The notes: generated by a model not told the origin, from the sequence alone. A DNA stretch of 64,000 nucleotides from Margaritifera margaritifera (GCA_029931535.1 JAQPZY010001536.1:2611001-2675000); one strand, 5' to 3'; numbered from the stretch's first letter, positions 1 to 13,778 are shown. Numbers and translations: made by a program.

Positions 1-660
1 TGATTTTGTTTAAAGATAAAACTGGAAAATCCTTAGAGTTATGTGTAAAAAGTCATGTCCATACAAGTAAAAATCTATTATGATGACACATATTCTAGAA
101 CATTCAGTCATGTGACCAATCATTATATATACCGTGTTTAGTGGACAGTTTTTCAGTTTCGACATTTGTATCAGTCTTGTAAAGAGCTATTACAGTTGTG
201 AAAAGTAATTCAAAATTCTGAGAGAGGAATTATTTTAAATATTCATTGGATTATAACAGTGCTCATAGACTTTTGGATTTTGGATTTTTAATTGATGATT
301 TTGGAATGTATGTGAACCTATTCAGAGATATTTTGGAGTAGTTCATTTTGACATCAGCACATTAAAGACTACTAGTACATCAGGATTTTGAAGACCAATC
401 GCACATCATAATATTCAAGAATACAGCCGTGAATTTGGAACATTCTATATTTAGGACTTGTGATTAGAACACTAATTCGTATTGGATTATTTGGATTTTA
501 ATACACATTATTGTAAGTGTCTTTTTGATTTTTCATCTTAATTATCTAGAAATAAATTGCTTGTTGATTTTTATTTGATTTGTTGGTTTCACTTTCTTTC
601 TGTTACATTTTTTTTAGACCATAGAGTCGTAACACTAGATCTAACTATACTTTAACAGAA
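1..660. other. AT-rich segment, possible LTR-like features
   Basis: No coding sequence is seen. On the plus strand a TATA-like stretch (about 124-132) lies some 420 bases before an AATAAA signal (551-556), the spacing of promoter and polyadenylation signals in many LTRs. The left end would lie outside the window and no primer-binding site was recognised, so this stays a weak suggestion. Confidence 0.12.
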
Positions 661-1599
661 CCAAAATCTCTCATTTTCCTACTTACTATCTTCTTCATGT
701 ATTGCTCTACATCTTGGAAAAAAATACAAATCCTCATTTTTTCCCCTAATCAAATTTGCTCTCCTGTAAAGCTCTATTAAACAAGTCCTGGAGCTTCTGG
801 TGATAATTTTACTTCTAATTTGTCTGTTCATTCTTTTACTTTCTCCCTTGTTTTCAAAACGGATTAAAGGGGATTTCAAATTTCCTATTGTAGTTTTTGT
901 AATGTTAAAATCAAGTTCTGCATGCATTTATCATAGTACTATTTATGAAATAGAACCCAGTATGAAATGTAGTTGGGTTTTTTCTTATCGTACATCAATC
1001 CTCTTGTTATAGTTTATCCACACTCGTAAGTAATTATTTCTGATTGTTTTCTTTATATTTACTTTATATTTACTCCGTTATGATACCAATTTTATTTCAT
1101 CATATTAACACAGTGCATGCACTTTTGTGATGAGTATTGGTATTTTGAAATGGTTGACTGCCCTTTCTTCCCGTATATTTAACATCTGACGGTACTCATT
1201 TTTTTATTTTTTTATTTCATTTTTTTTTGCCACTTGAATTTTTGCAGACAAATCTGACTTTGATAATGATCTCTAACATCATTGTGCCATACAGACCATT
1301 TTAAGTTGTGAAGTCGCCAAGTATTATATTTATTTTTAGTATGTTCAGTACTCGTAACAGGAATCAACTGGCAAGACACTAAACCTATTTTCTTCGTACA
1401 AAACATTTATATTGTTCTTTCCCACAACTATCATTATCTGCTTGCAAATGTCTGAGTAGAAATATTTAATCAATCCATTTTCGTTGATGATGGAAATATT
1501 ATTGTCATCCAAAAGTATGTTGCAATACCATGGGCATCTTGAGAAGTTAAGTCGTATTAGTTCATCATCCGAGATTCCATTTATTTTAGCCATACAATA

Positions 1600-2560
1600 T
1601 TTCCAGCGGGTTCGCAACTGTTAAAGAAAATAACATATCCTTTCCATTTCACCAGCATATATTTTTTTGCCGTTTATTTTCTCGGTCTTTAAAATCTTGT
1701 CAATCTTGTTCAAGTCACCATGTTTATCGTCGAGGGGAAATTCCTGCTCGTACAATATCCCCTGAATATTCTCTACCTTTAAATCTTAAAATTTTTCAAC
1801 AACAGGGTTACGTAATATCACCTGCCTAAATTTGAAAATTCGCTTTTGTAAAATTAGGTAATTGGATGATTGCAAAAGTAGATTTCTATTTTGATATCCC
1901 AACTGTCTGATCTGTATTACATTTAGGTATTCCGTAAGTATCAATTGTCAGATTACCAAGTAAGTTCGACCTGTTGTTTGCACATCGTGCTTAAGTTGGA
2001 GTCATATTTGTTTTGGCCTGAGATAAGTGTTCTTATATCCATTTATCAGGCTAGGCAATACAGTTATCCAACTCCTAGTTTAGTTTTAAGCAAAGTATTT
2101 CCACATTCTCCTTTTCATTTTCTATTAAACCTTTCTATTAAAGAGGTATTTTGTCTGAGCAAGTGAATTTAAAAATGAATATTTGATATTACTTTCTCCA
2201 AAAACTCCTTAAGCGTGTGCTTGTAAACTTATTTCCCTTCACTGAGTAGAATCTTTCCTCGTTTTTGCTCTTCAAAAGATAAGATTTTTACCTACATGAG
2301 TTATACAAAACGTCCCTTCTTTTCGACTTCACTTTCGCAGTGTATGTATATTTGGAGAAAATATATATCACAGTCAAAAATTTATATATATCCGTTATTA
2401 TCCCTTTTGTGTGGTTACATGTCAACAATGAGATTCAACGTCATTTACGTAAACACTTTTGTATGGAAATGCTTCTTTCCTTGTTTGTGTAATGTGTAGG
2501 TAGATTGTGTGTCAACCATTCTTTCAGATGTCTGTCTTTGAATATCTCCTTATCTTGTTT
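1600..2560 (-). pseudogene. Broken transposon integrase with C-terminal chromodomain (Polinton / F54H12.3-type)
   Basis: Read on the minus strand and across several frames, this segment gives the ordered blocks of an rve-type (DDE) integrase followed by a chromodomain. In order: YTLHKQGKKHF (about 2463-2499), LIVDM (2418-2432), FSKYTYTAKVKSKK (2313-2361), GNKF (2225-2242), a FNR-like block then KRRMWKYF (2092-2135), LPSLINGYKNTY, ENIQGILYEQE (1741-1775), KIDKILKTEKINGKK and VKWKGYVIFFNS (1617-1651). The order and spacing match the family named F54H12.3 in worms, which I relate to Polinton/Maverick integrases; these insert element DNA into the host genome. Several stops and frameshifts, one inside the chromodomain near 1652, show it is dead. 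No other Polinton gene was recognised nearby. A chromovirus-type retroelement is the main alternative; the YTLHK and YEQE signatures favour the first reading. Confidence 0.7.
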
Positions 2561-2599
2561 GATTTCTTCCATAAATATTTAACATTATTATGAGCCACA

Positions 2600-3850
2600 G
2601 TACTTTGAGGATCATACTATAAATATCTAAAATACTTTTTTTTATCAATCATATATCTTAAAAGTATTGTAGCATTTTAAATGAGGTATTTTATAATAAA
2701 ATCATATATGTTCATTTTAGAGTTGTGAGGCAAATGTGTAGGTATCTGAAAGTAACATTTATTTAGCTTCAGGTTTGTAGAGAGTAAAGATGTGGTCTTG
2801 CAGAAAGAAAAGAAAGGAAAAAACATACAAGAGAATTAAAGCATTAACCTGCCTAACGCTAGCGTCAAAATGAATATTCTTCCGAGTTTTAAAAGACTGG
2901 CGAATTACCGATAACTTTCAAAGATCATTATGATGAAATCAATAGCTATTTTATGCTACCCAGTGTTTGAGCAAAGCCATTAGTTTTAACGTAGAAGAAA
3001 GGTACTGATTTTCACATTCTACACAAATGAATTTATAAAACATTTTTTAGCTCCCTTGTACTTGAGGACGTTATAATTTTTACCATATCTCTTAACATCA
3101 ACTAAACGAAAAAAGAAACTGAATTTACAAAAAGTACAATTCGATTCAAATTGCTCTAGGAAACTTCAATTTATGAATTGCCTCTGATAAAATCAAAGTT
3201 AGCAAGAGCCAAAGTTAACATTAAATCCTTTATTACCTTGCAAGGATTTTAAAAAAATTGTAATGTATTGATTTCTATCATAAAATTCGGCTGACTTATT
3301 ACTGGCACCTCAAACCAAATTGTCAGATGTTGAATGCTCAGTACATATATCGATTCCATTTGATCGTCTTAGTCTAAAATATAAATGCTCATGTTTCACT
3401 TTTGTTTTATACAATGGGATCAACAAGCCCTATTAGTTACCTAGCATACACATATGAGGCGTTATACAGCCATCACTCACGTCGAAGTCATATCCTTCAG
3501 TTCCTATTATTACTGCATTGATTCAGCAATGTATGGATATAATATTTTTCAGGAATCATACGGTAGACATACACTATAAGAATATGATGTACGTAAGTCT
3601 ATTCCTGAATGTCAAACTGATCAATACCAGAGCATGCCAATGACTACATATGTTCCTATTCACGTAGGCTTCGCGATGACAATATTGCAACTGAAAATGG
3701 TAATATGGATAATTACGCATGGAAATACATTTGTAGAACTTTTGGAGAGAGTGTTTACTAGAACTTCAGTAATAACTTAAGAGAATACAGTTGTCTTATG
3801 AAGAGAAAAAAGGCTGATATCTTCAAATTCATTCTGACTATTTATATAAA
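2600..3850. other. No gene seen
   Basis: AT-rich DNA without a convincing ORF, conserved motif or repeat. Reading further upstream of the integrase fossil did not reveal polymerase, ATPase or capsid motifs of a Polinton. Confidence 0.5.
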
Positions 3851-3856
3851 ATCATA

Positions 3857-3969
<113 letters not shown>

Positions 3970-4164
3970 CCGACCCGCCAACAGTTGGCCAAAGTTTGAG
4001 TATAAGAAACAGATATTGTGTCGAAGCGTGTATTGGGTTGAAAAAAGGATAGCGACCTAATGTTCCACGAACGACTTCTTTTCTTTTCTCCTTTTCTGTT
4101 AGAAATAATTTGTTAGAAACAATTCCACTGGCCTGAAAAACAATAATCAACTCTATTTCCAATA

Positions 4165-6060
4165 ATTAAGCCCCAAATGTTTTAAAATGTTGCTTTCAAA
4201 GTTGAGGGGGCTATAATTGTCTGGTGTGAAAAAAGAACCAATTTGTGTGTTTCGGTGAAAATATGTTTATATCTTTGTCTAATCTTGCTCATAAAGAAAT
4301 ACATTGATATTTGTTTTTAAATTAGCATATCTTATATACAAATATGCAGAAATATAAAATATTTTACATATATACACTTTTTAAGAGTCCAAATATTGCA
4401 CATACATCTTTTTTAGCGCCCCCTACCGGATAAAGTACAATGAAGGTAGAGAAAAGATGGCGTAGTTTCCATTGGATTCACAATGTGTGTTTCATTTTTT
4501 GTGGATTATGGCAAGTTATTATGCCTGTTACTTGTTTATTAAAGAAGAGTGACGTTGTAATTACAGAGTGGTGAAGTACGGTATTCTTCATTGTATCTAC
4601 CGATCGTTTTGCATTTGTCGTATTTGTAAAAATGTAGGTCACCAAACCAAGACAAAACCTGTTGAAGTCTGCTGCTTGGGCAGGGAGCCAAAGGGTTTGT
4701 GCTCTATATGTGTCTAATCATCATCTCTATAAAGTATGTTATCATTATAAAAGTACCAGATACATGCACACATAATTCTTTACGCCTTATTTGCCGAGTT
4801 ACATTTTACATTTATGAGTTTGGTCGTGGCTACTTATCCGGTACATGTATTAGTCCTACGATGTAGGAGGTGGACCCTGATATTTATTATTGGTTAAAAC
4901 ATGCAATGTGCCCACCGTTTGCTTCTTCTTAAACAAATTTTAAGTAGCAAAACGCAGATTTCACATAAGTTGTATACACACTAAATTACCAATAGATTTT
5001 CAGTAAATTTAGTCAGTCTGTAATTGTTTACAGCAGCAGTCAGTACTCGTTGACATATAAAAGGAACAAAAAATATAGAAAGGATGAACTTCAATAATTT
5101 AAATGATTGAAAATTCATACAACATGCAGCATACGAGACGTTACGGACATGGAATAAAAATAAAGATTTTGTTTTTTTACACAAAGATTATTTGAAAGCC
5201 ATTTTAAATACTATATGCAACATTTTGACAAGGAAAATGATCGATTTGAAGCTTACCTAGTATAGAATTATCCTGTTGTATCCATTATTTTCTTCTTTTC
5301 ACTCAAAAAGCAGGTATATATTCAAGCATATGCATGGTACAAAATCCAAAAGGAAGTTGTAACAACTTGAGCGCTCTATAAAGTAGCATTTCACAAAGTC
5401 ACGTGATATGCGCGAACCTCAAACGTGCAGACAGTACGCTAAATGGTCGGCAAGATCGAGTATAGCGATAGGATTAACAAATAAAGTGCACTCAGCTTCA
5501 ACCATTGCAAATAGACATGGCACTTTTGAATATAATCACATCTGATTCTGTTACATACATCAATATTAATTCTTCATTATGCCCGCATTTAACTTTGATA
5601 AAGGTACTCGTACTAAATTGAGGCTCACTATTTTGTATTATTTGTAATTAGATCTTTTTATATTTTTAGTGATCAATTGTGGAAACAATTGCACCTCTCG
5701 ACAAAACAATCTTTCCAATGGACACATGTAAATGCTTACAAAGGTTGAACACAGATCTTGGAAAGTCATTTAGGTATACATGAAGTATAAACAAAAAGAG
5801 AGTAAACTTCAATAAAGACAGACAGACAGACACAGACAAGCAGGCAGATATACACAAATAGTCCAAGAGATCATATTTTTATAGAAAACATATTTTCCTT
5901 TAGAACTGAATTGTTCGAATGCAAAGTTTGTCAAGTAAACTAAATATGCTTCAAGCTTGAATAAGCCAAGATTATCTTCATTTCTAATTAAAATGTTTTC
6001 TATGCATTACGTGTGCCTGGTTCTCGTTTGCATTTCGTCGTCCATAGTTTAGTGGAGCGA
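4165..6060. other. No gene seen
   Basis: AT-rich sequence with only short ORFs of random appearance. A short run of GACA/CAGA repeats lies near 5818-5840. Confidence 0.45.
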
Positions 6061-6074
6061 GCACTAATATAGTG

Positions 6075-6078
<4 letters not shown>

Positions 6079-6116
<38 letters not shown>

Positions 6117-6126
6117 GGGGGGGGGT
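6079..6126 (+). repeat. Poly(T)-poly(G) tract
   Basis: A run of over 30 T is followed directly by about 10 G and then further T-rich sequence. The same T-then-G arrangement recurs at 51,188, 55,886 and 61,524, always in this orientation. Confidence 0.9.
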
Positions 6127-6269
6127 GTTTTTTGTTTTTGTTTTTTCTTCAATATTTTCCACCATTCGTTCGTGCTTTAGGAAATGACTCCGTCTTTTCT
6201 TAAGTCCATTCGTCCATACGTCCGTCCATTTAGAAACCTGAAACCTCACCAGCGTCCCAATTTTTAAAA

Positions 6270-7389
6270 AAATTTTTTTAGTATTTATTAAACATTAAAC
6301 ATCCTATGTTGCTTCAGCCCAAGGAAAGAAATCAAGAGCACATTGACCTTACATTTCCTTAAGTTATAGCACATCATCAGCATGAAATCGACAGCCAAAT
6401 GTCTTGTGGATACTTGAACATTAGTCGCATTTGTTGCTGTTTGATTGCACCCAAATCGATGTAAAGCTTCTTTAACCAATCATATATTTAGATGAATTTG
6501 ATAATCAATAAATTGTGACCGCGTTTGGCAAGTTATGGCCAATATTTGTCTAAAAACAGGCAATCGAACGACGTGTTACCAATCAGGCATTCTAATGTTG
6601 CTTCAACCAAAGATGCGTTTAGGTTTCATCTTCACAAAATCGCAGATTTAGTAATTGGCATATTTTGATCTTTTTCGAGAGTTTTGATCCCCGAATTTCT
6701 TACACATAATAACTTTCAAACGCTGTAGGCTTTAACCTTTTTTGTTTTAAATATAATCAAATTATGTGTCAAGTTCTTTCTTAAAATGGTTGAAAATAAC
6801 TTCGAGATTAGTGTGCTGTTTTAAGTAATGGCTCATGATCGACGCATAACGAGCTTACTTATAAAATACTCCGGTAGCACCGTTTTTGATTATAATAATA
6901 AAATGCTATGAAGATTGATTTATAGGATGTCCGAACAGTGCGATTATCCGCCAATTTTTAGTATTTTAAACAAAGATATTGCTCTTCATCGACCTAAAAT
7001 ACATCACTGAATTGTGACTATTTAAGCAATTACACATGTAATAATTCCAACCAAACTTACAACGAATTTACAATTTAACAAGATCGTGTATAAATTGCTA
7101 GATTAAGCACGATTTTGACATATTTTGCCGAGTTATTGCCCGTGACTGACATGGCACACCCACGTGATGCAAGCAGTCAACATATTAACCTAGTGAGACA
7201 AGCACCATCTAAATACATTGATGAAACAGAGATTGATTGCCAAGTTAACTTGTAGATGGATATACAAATAAAGTTAGGCTGCTGGCAATGTCATACCATC
7301 GGTAGTAAAAAAAAATTCAAGCAATCTCGCAAATACTGAGTGAAATGTAAAATATCAACGCATCCTGATAGTTTATACTTCGAGTGTAT

Positions 7390-7424
<35 letters not shown>

Positions 7425-8900
7425 TTCTTAACCATATTTTAGCGCATTGAACAGGTGGCTTTTGAATAATTCAAATTCATTCAACCGATTTGCTGCTTAT
7501 TTTAAGTTATACGGTTTTGTTTCGTCCATGACTTATGCTTTCAGAAAGACACATTTTGTGGAGACCTCCTATTACACATGACCTGTACGGGATCTACAGT
7601 TTATCACATCGAGGTAAATATTGAGGGTTTCAGATTCGTTTCCTGTTTGAATATATTGTACTCAATTATTAAGTCGGTATCGTGAATCTGACAATGTAGG
7701 GAAACTCGAGGGTAGGACGACACATAAAACGGCTATTACAAGAAGACATTATTACAAGAAATGACAACTAATACATAAATCAATTCCTTAAATTAATATT
7801 TAGCCATATAAACTCCTTCGTCAGCCGAACAGAAAAACCCGTAAGGACTATGAGCCAGTAGCGTTCAGTCAACCGACAGTCCAAGTCCAAAGGGAACACT
7901 GCTTTATCTACGTTGTACTCGTTCCCAGACTGTGGCTTTAGCCCACACAAGTTATGTTATCAATCCCATATAGTGTCATTAGCTGTATGTCACGAGAGTC
8001 AGGGTGAGTGTCAGCAGAGACAGACAGACAGACAGAGTCGAAGACCAGTTGAGACTAAGGACTTTCCATCTGGAAGAATGCAAACTTGACTTGATTTTCA
8101 CCAGTCTGGTACCCAAAGTTCCTTTTCTCCCATCAATGGCCAGGGGATTCTGGTTCTCTGGGTGCCTATACCTCAGAAGATCTCCACTAGCTGTGCCGTC
8201 CGAGAGTACGTGCTATAAGTTGCTTATTGTAAAAAATGCTATTTTCTTATTTATTAAAATTAGAAATGTTAAAATTGCATTTACACCTTTTAAGAGTGAG
8301 AACTGATGGATACTGTTTAGGGACCGACCAAATAATTTGGGGGGGGGTGGTGGGTGGGTGGGTGGAGGGCCTGGGATGTTTCTTGGAACAAAAATACGAC
8401 TCTCATATAGCTTAACAATAACCGTCTTGCTCTGATTTATAGCGACAGCAAAAAGCTATTGTATCCATTATATTAGTTGAAAAGATAAAGATTGTAAGGT
8501 AAAAGAAAAAAATATTCAGGCTCGAATGAAAAACCCAGCCTCCCCCCCCCCTCGCGTAAGTTAAATGGTCGATCGACTAAATTCATTAGAGTGCAAAGTC
8601 GCAAGAATTTTATGTTCCACCTTTGTGAATCACTGTAGTCGCGAATAAGTCGGGCATTTCTTTCTCGAAACGCAGTATTAGTGAAATGTAAATTATGAAC
8701 AGTGGCATGATACAAGATTTTTTTTAAATACTGCAGGTGTTTTTGTGTGAAATAATGTGTGTGTGTGTGTTTGTGTGTTCGTTTCCTTGGGTCATATATC
8801 CGAACTATTTAAATCAGTGCTAAAAACCCAATTAGTCGTGTTGTATGTTGTATTATCTAGACCTATGTAAACATTGGCGGAATAAAAATAAGCCTAGGGG
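6270..8900. other. No gene seen; homopolymer and G-rich tracts
   Basis: No coding sequence is supported. The stretch holds a poly(T) run at about 7387-7423, a CAGA repeat near 8020-8036, and a G-rich tract at 8339-8366 with several GGG runs one T apart that could fold as a G-quadruplex. Confidence 0.45.
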
Positions 8901-8907
8901 TCTACAC

Positions 8908-9041
8908 CAGGGGTGTCAAACTCATCTGCTACGGCGGGCCAGATTTGATATAATTAATAATAAATACTCATAAATAATAATAATAAATAATAAGTATGGC
9001 GGCTCGTATCCGGCCCGCGGGCCGTATGTTTGACACCCCCG
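8908..9041. mobile_element. hAT-type MITE, 134 bp
   Basis: Terminal inverted repeats CAGGGGTGTCAAAC (8908-8921) and GTTTGACACCCCCG (9028-9041) match at 13 of 14 positions. They bound a short core with TAA-rich sequence and a GGCCCGCGGGCC palindrome. The element is flanked by perfect 8-bp target duplications GTCTACAC (8900-8907 and 9042-9049). Eight-base duplications and this CAGGGGTGTCAAA terminus are characteristic of hAT elements. There is no coding capacity, so it must have been moved by a transposase supplied elsewhere. The clean duplications imply a fairly young insertion. Confidence 0.93.
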
Positions 9042-9049
9042 GTCTACAC

Positions 9050-10410
9050 TGTTGCTGGGGCATTGAGAACGATGCGGTTATAGGCTATATTTGCGGTTGA
9101 TGTCTTTCATAATTACTTGTATGATTTACTATAGGTCAGTTTTGTTTCTTTTTAACGCCCTAGACCTTTCATAAGATTTTTGTCTTCTTTTGATTTATTA
9201 TCATTATCATTGATTTCTGTTTATCTTTTCTTATTTTCTTCCAACAATGCATACATGATCCATTCATGTTCTTTCATTTTGCTATAAGAATCGTTTTTGA
9301 ATGCTTGACATTTTAGTATTTGAGCTTGATCTATTTTTCATTTTATTTTTATTCCACATTTCCTCCTATATCGTCTCTTTTATTTCATTCTCTCAATTGA
9401 ATCACAGCTACTTTATTAGTTGTATCATGATAACCAAAGAAATTTAAATTTACAAGGTGACTGATCTGCAAGAGATGCACACTAATGTTGACGAAAGTGA
9501 TTAGATAGATCCGTTTCGTTAAAGAAACTTACCCCATTTTAACCGCCTTAGGCATTCATCGGCTACCATCGCATTTCAACCAACCGAAATGTATGTCAAC
9601 GGCTCTTGAAAAGCCTCCACTTGCTTGTGTCAGTATTTCATTCCGTCAGGAAAAAGATATCAGTGTAAGTACAGTCCGACTGAAGCCATTAGACTTTAAT
9701 CTGTTCAACAGTGTCAATGTGGGCTGCCAAGTATGTGAGATCTTGCTGCAAATTTAGCCACTAGTTCCTCGGTCAATCGACCGGGCAGCTAGTCCGATAA
9801 ATTAGCTCCCCAAAACTGTGTTGATGCTGATGGACGTTTTGTGGGCATGATGTCACCTATTCATAAAATCTAGGAATTGTTTGCAAACAAATCTGTCCGC
9901 AACACATCGGTGTACATTTTAGACACTTACCGGTATTTCTCACATCTCTTGAGCTACCGTCTGTCGAAGGGTCCTTTTGGCGATATGTACAGAATATTTC
10001 AGATCAAATCCATTGTTTGACGACTTGTAATTCCACGTGGAATAGCACAACCCTATGTCCTGTGGCCATTTTGAATTTCGTGGCTACATACGGCTATAAT
10101 CAAATACCGGTAAATGTCTAAACTGTACACTAGGTGTGTTCAGGACAGATTTGCATGCAGCAAAATTGCACATTTTTTTTATGAATAGGTATCACTTTAC
10201 CAATACAACGTCAATCAACATCAACACAGGTTTGGGGGGGGGGGTTGATACAACACCGCCTGTCGCTTGTGCAGGCAGTAAGACAATGACCCGTCCCTGT
10301 CATAAGTATCAGAATCGACGTCTTACATTGTAGGACTAGCAGGAGCAGAGTTCTCCCTCGCCCTCGGTAGTTTAGGTCCTTCAAACGGATTTTTACCGAA
10401 TATTGTATTG
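9050..10410. other. No gene seen
   Basis: No ORF with coding character. A strong splice-donor-like string (GGGGTAAGTTTC on the minus strand, near 9527-9538) occurs alone, with no supporting exon frame. A poly(G) run lies at 10,233-10,242. Confidence 0.35.
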
Positions 10411-10416
10411 AAGCTT

Positions 10417-10418
<2 letters not shown>

Positions 10419-10472
<54 letters not shown>
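10419..10472. repeat. (AG)n microsatellite
   Basis: About 27 uninterrupted AG units. Confidence 0.97.
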
Positions 10473-10475
<3 letters not shown>

Positions 10476-10969
10476 ACGAAAACAAAGTTGTTTTAACAAA
10501 GATGTTTTGGCGACGATATATCAACAAAATGAACAGATTTTACCCTCAATTGTACCGAAAGTGGTCTTGCTTACATATTGTGGTTGATACCATAGCAAAA
10601 CCGCATAAGTTATTACAGCTGTACTTGGCATACATCAGGATAATACGTTGAACATCTTGTCTAAGTTGTGTAGAAATAACGATCTTCTATCGAAATGAAT
10701 AATTCGCTCAACATACGGATCTTCATTAAGATGCTACTGTATATCTGCAGCTATCTTTGGGTACAATTCATTGGGTCGCAGAACAAAATATATCTCTGGT
10801 ATTTTTTATAAAATATCTAACTGTTGTTATATCTTTATAGTTATTATGAAATTCACAGGATTCGAATTTAGATGAATCTTATTGAAACAAAGCGTCGTCT
10901 TGCAGTCGCGACTTAATATCTGTTATTTTAGGAGATTGTACTCACTTCGACTAACTGTTGGAGAGTCGG

Positions 10970-11075
<106 letters not shown>

Positions 11076-11543
11076 CGTTCTCTGTAAAAGTTTTTTTTCG
11101 TTAATTTTTACTGTCACCTGATAAGGTATAATTAATCATCATTCTTTTTAATTAGGGCTGATTCTTAAATGTTTAGTCACTGCATAGGCAAACATTTGTC
11201 TGATCCAATGAAATAAAAGTGACAACGAAGGTTTTATATTTGTATCGAAACTAAAATGTTCTCGTTTGGTACCATTGGAAGACTTATTTGGATTTTGTAC
11301 AAATTTAAAACTCAAAATATGGGCTTTTCCATCTCCTGATGCCCTTGGACGATTCATGGAGCAGTGTTGGAATTCTATCTAGCATATTTAATCGAACATT
11401 TGTAAATACCCTTACATATCGAATCTGACATTTTTTAAACACAAAGGTGCAGCTTTGTGAATTATTTTCCGTTGCTAGTCAAATACAAAATTGTTGAGAC
11501 TCAGTATATTTAACTATTCAGATATCTATTCATCCAACGATCA

Positions 11544-11797
<254 letters not shown>

Positions 11798-12304
11798 AAT
11801 AAAATATCAGCTCAGAAAAAATGATAGGTTAAAAACATATGATATTGATTGAAGAAATATGTAGTGACATTTTCAAACATTCCCACATTTTCTGCAATCT
11901 CATTGCCATTCCTACTATTATACTCCGAGATGTTATATTTTCATCAGTAAGAATCTATCTTGCGTTCAATTTTTGCTAGCATAATTGGAACGACTCAATG
12001 GAAAAAATTGTTTAACCAATGAAATATACACCTGCATGTGTCTCGTCTACCTTTTGACAGATAATGATGTTTACACTTGCCACTGGCTCTTCCAAATTAT
12101 TATGCATATGAGAGTAATTATTCAACGATTGATACACGTTAGAACACGATTAAATGCCATGTTATCTGCTAACAATCCAGCTCATTTGTTGCTGACTTGT
12201 ATCATATAATATATCATTATAATTTAACCTGTATATACGTAGGTCACCTCCACAAATCGACTAAACGTTTTGTCCCATCGGTGCCCAATGTAGGAAAGTT
12301 CCAC

Positions 12305-12348
12305 CATATGTGTGTGTGACTGTGTCTGTGTGTGCGTGTGTGTGTGCT
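12305..12348. repeat. (TG)n imperfect microsatellite
   Basis: TG run interrupted by AC, C and GC steps. Confidence 0.85.
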
Positions 12349-12600
12349 TTCGAATAGTAACTGTTGCGTTTAAATCCAGAACTTACAAAAAACAAGACAC
12401 AATGCAACATGTTGTGATAAAAAAGTATCTTTAACTTTGTATAAACTCGTACAAAATCAAAGGGATGGCTTCAGTCTGAACAGCCTATGATACGCTGATG
12501 TGTAGCATGATATACAATTTTTGTGTGGAAAGAAAGCATTGTAAATAAAGAATCGGTATATCAGTGGTAAACTGTAAACCTTTCCTTAACACATACGGTA

Positions 12601-12715
12601 TATACTCGCTTATAAGTCTGGTCCATATGCAAACAACATAGACCCGGCCAGGTCGTCGCATAGTGCGCCGGCAGATCTGGATCTGTGCAGATTGTAATTG
12701 GATCCAACTTATAAG
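12601..12715. mobile_element. Palindromic fold-back repeat, short form (copy A)
   Basis: It begins TATACTCGCTTATAAGTC, has a centre near 12,658 (GTCGCATAGTGCGCC), and its right half is the imperfect reverse complement of the left, with CAGATCTGGATCTGTGCAG mirroring CATAGACCCGGCCAGG. The right terminus is worn: it ends at CTTATAAG without the final CGAGTATA. No coding capacity. Three related copies lie at 13,321, 13,598 and 25,057. It behaves like a fold-back MITE; its transposase class is unknown. Confidence 0.75.
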
Positions 12716-13320
12716 AAGAAGGCTTTCCACGTAATTTAATGTAATATCTTTACACTCATTAATGATGTGTTTGTTGTGTGCTGTTAATGAACTGACAATG
12801 TTTCAAACCACCATTCCTCACATTGTGATTTGCCATAATATAAAATCAATCGGACAAAGTCTCATCGGAAGTTGGTGTCAACATGCTAATCCTGCCATCA
12901 GAATTCAGGTGCTCGTAGGAGAACTGTATTTTCCTGGTGACATCAATCTATTATTTTCTACACCTGTTTGGTTGTTTATCCATTTAATTTGCAATTTCCT
13001 ATGCTAAAAGAGCTCGCAGGCGGATACTTCTCCATTAGGGCAATCGATCGCTTCGTTTGGCGTAAAGCTTTCAGTGTTACACTCTGTTTTTCATTTCAAA
13101 TGTTTATGTATACTCTCAAATGGTAGTTGATTTGTCTTTAATATATTTAGTCTTGGTTTCGATATAGGTCATGACCAATACGTTTTTGAAACATAAAAAG
13201 TTATGAAAGGATATATGATCAACCTAGCTTAATATCATGCACTTGAATGTTATACTGCAAATATTTCTTGATTCTCCAAACCAAATTAAGTGTCAGTTGA
13301 AGAACCTATCCATAACAGTC

Positions 13321-13527
13321 TATACTCGCTTATAAGTTGGATCCAATTGGAAACTGCACCGACCCAGATCTGCCGTCGCATATAGCGCCGACAGGTCTGG
13401 GTATATGCAGTTTGCTAGGACTAATCAGTGGAGCAAACAACATAGACTCTGATCTTCCAGCGCATTATGCGACGGCAGATCTGGATCTATGTTGTTTGCA
13501 ATTGGACCCGACTTGTAAGCGAGTATA
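13321..13527. mobile_element. Palindromic fold-back repeat, long form (copy B)
   Basis: Outer ends TATACTCGCTTATAAGT and ACTTGTAAGCGAGTATA are inverted repeats. Inside are two successive palindromic modules centred near 13,382 and 13,467, each built on a CAGATCTG core with GTCGCAT/ATGCGAC at the centre. A unique spacer, GCTAGGACTAATCAGTGGAGC (about 13,413-13,433), separates them. Copy C has the same spacer in reverse orientation, so the double-module arrangement is a true element form and not a chance tandem. Confidence 0.8.
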
Positions 13528-13597
13528 ATATATTTATTTGCTATGATATACTTCATAAGAAAATAGTCATAGGTAAGACATTAAAGGAAGTACCGTC

Positions 13598-13778
13598 TAT
13601 ACTTGCGTATAAATCGGGTCCAACTGCAAACAACTTTGACCCACATCAAAGTCTATGTTATTTGCTCAACTGATTAGTCCTAGCAAATTGCATAGACCCA
13701 AATCTGCCGGGGCATAATGTGACGGCAGATCTGGGTCTGATCAGTTGGCAATTGGATAAGACTTATAAGCGATTAATA
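13598..13778. mobile_element. Palindromic fold-back repeat, long form (copy C)
   Basis: Reverse-oriented relative of copy B, 70 bases away. It carries TATACTTGCGTATAAATCGG at one end, ACTTATAAGCG at the other, the inverted spacer CAACTGATTAGTCCTAGC, and two CAGATCTG-type modules. More diverged than B, so B and C are probably separate insertions and not a recent duplication. Confidence 0.75.
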
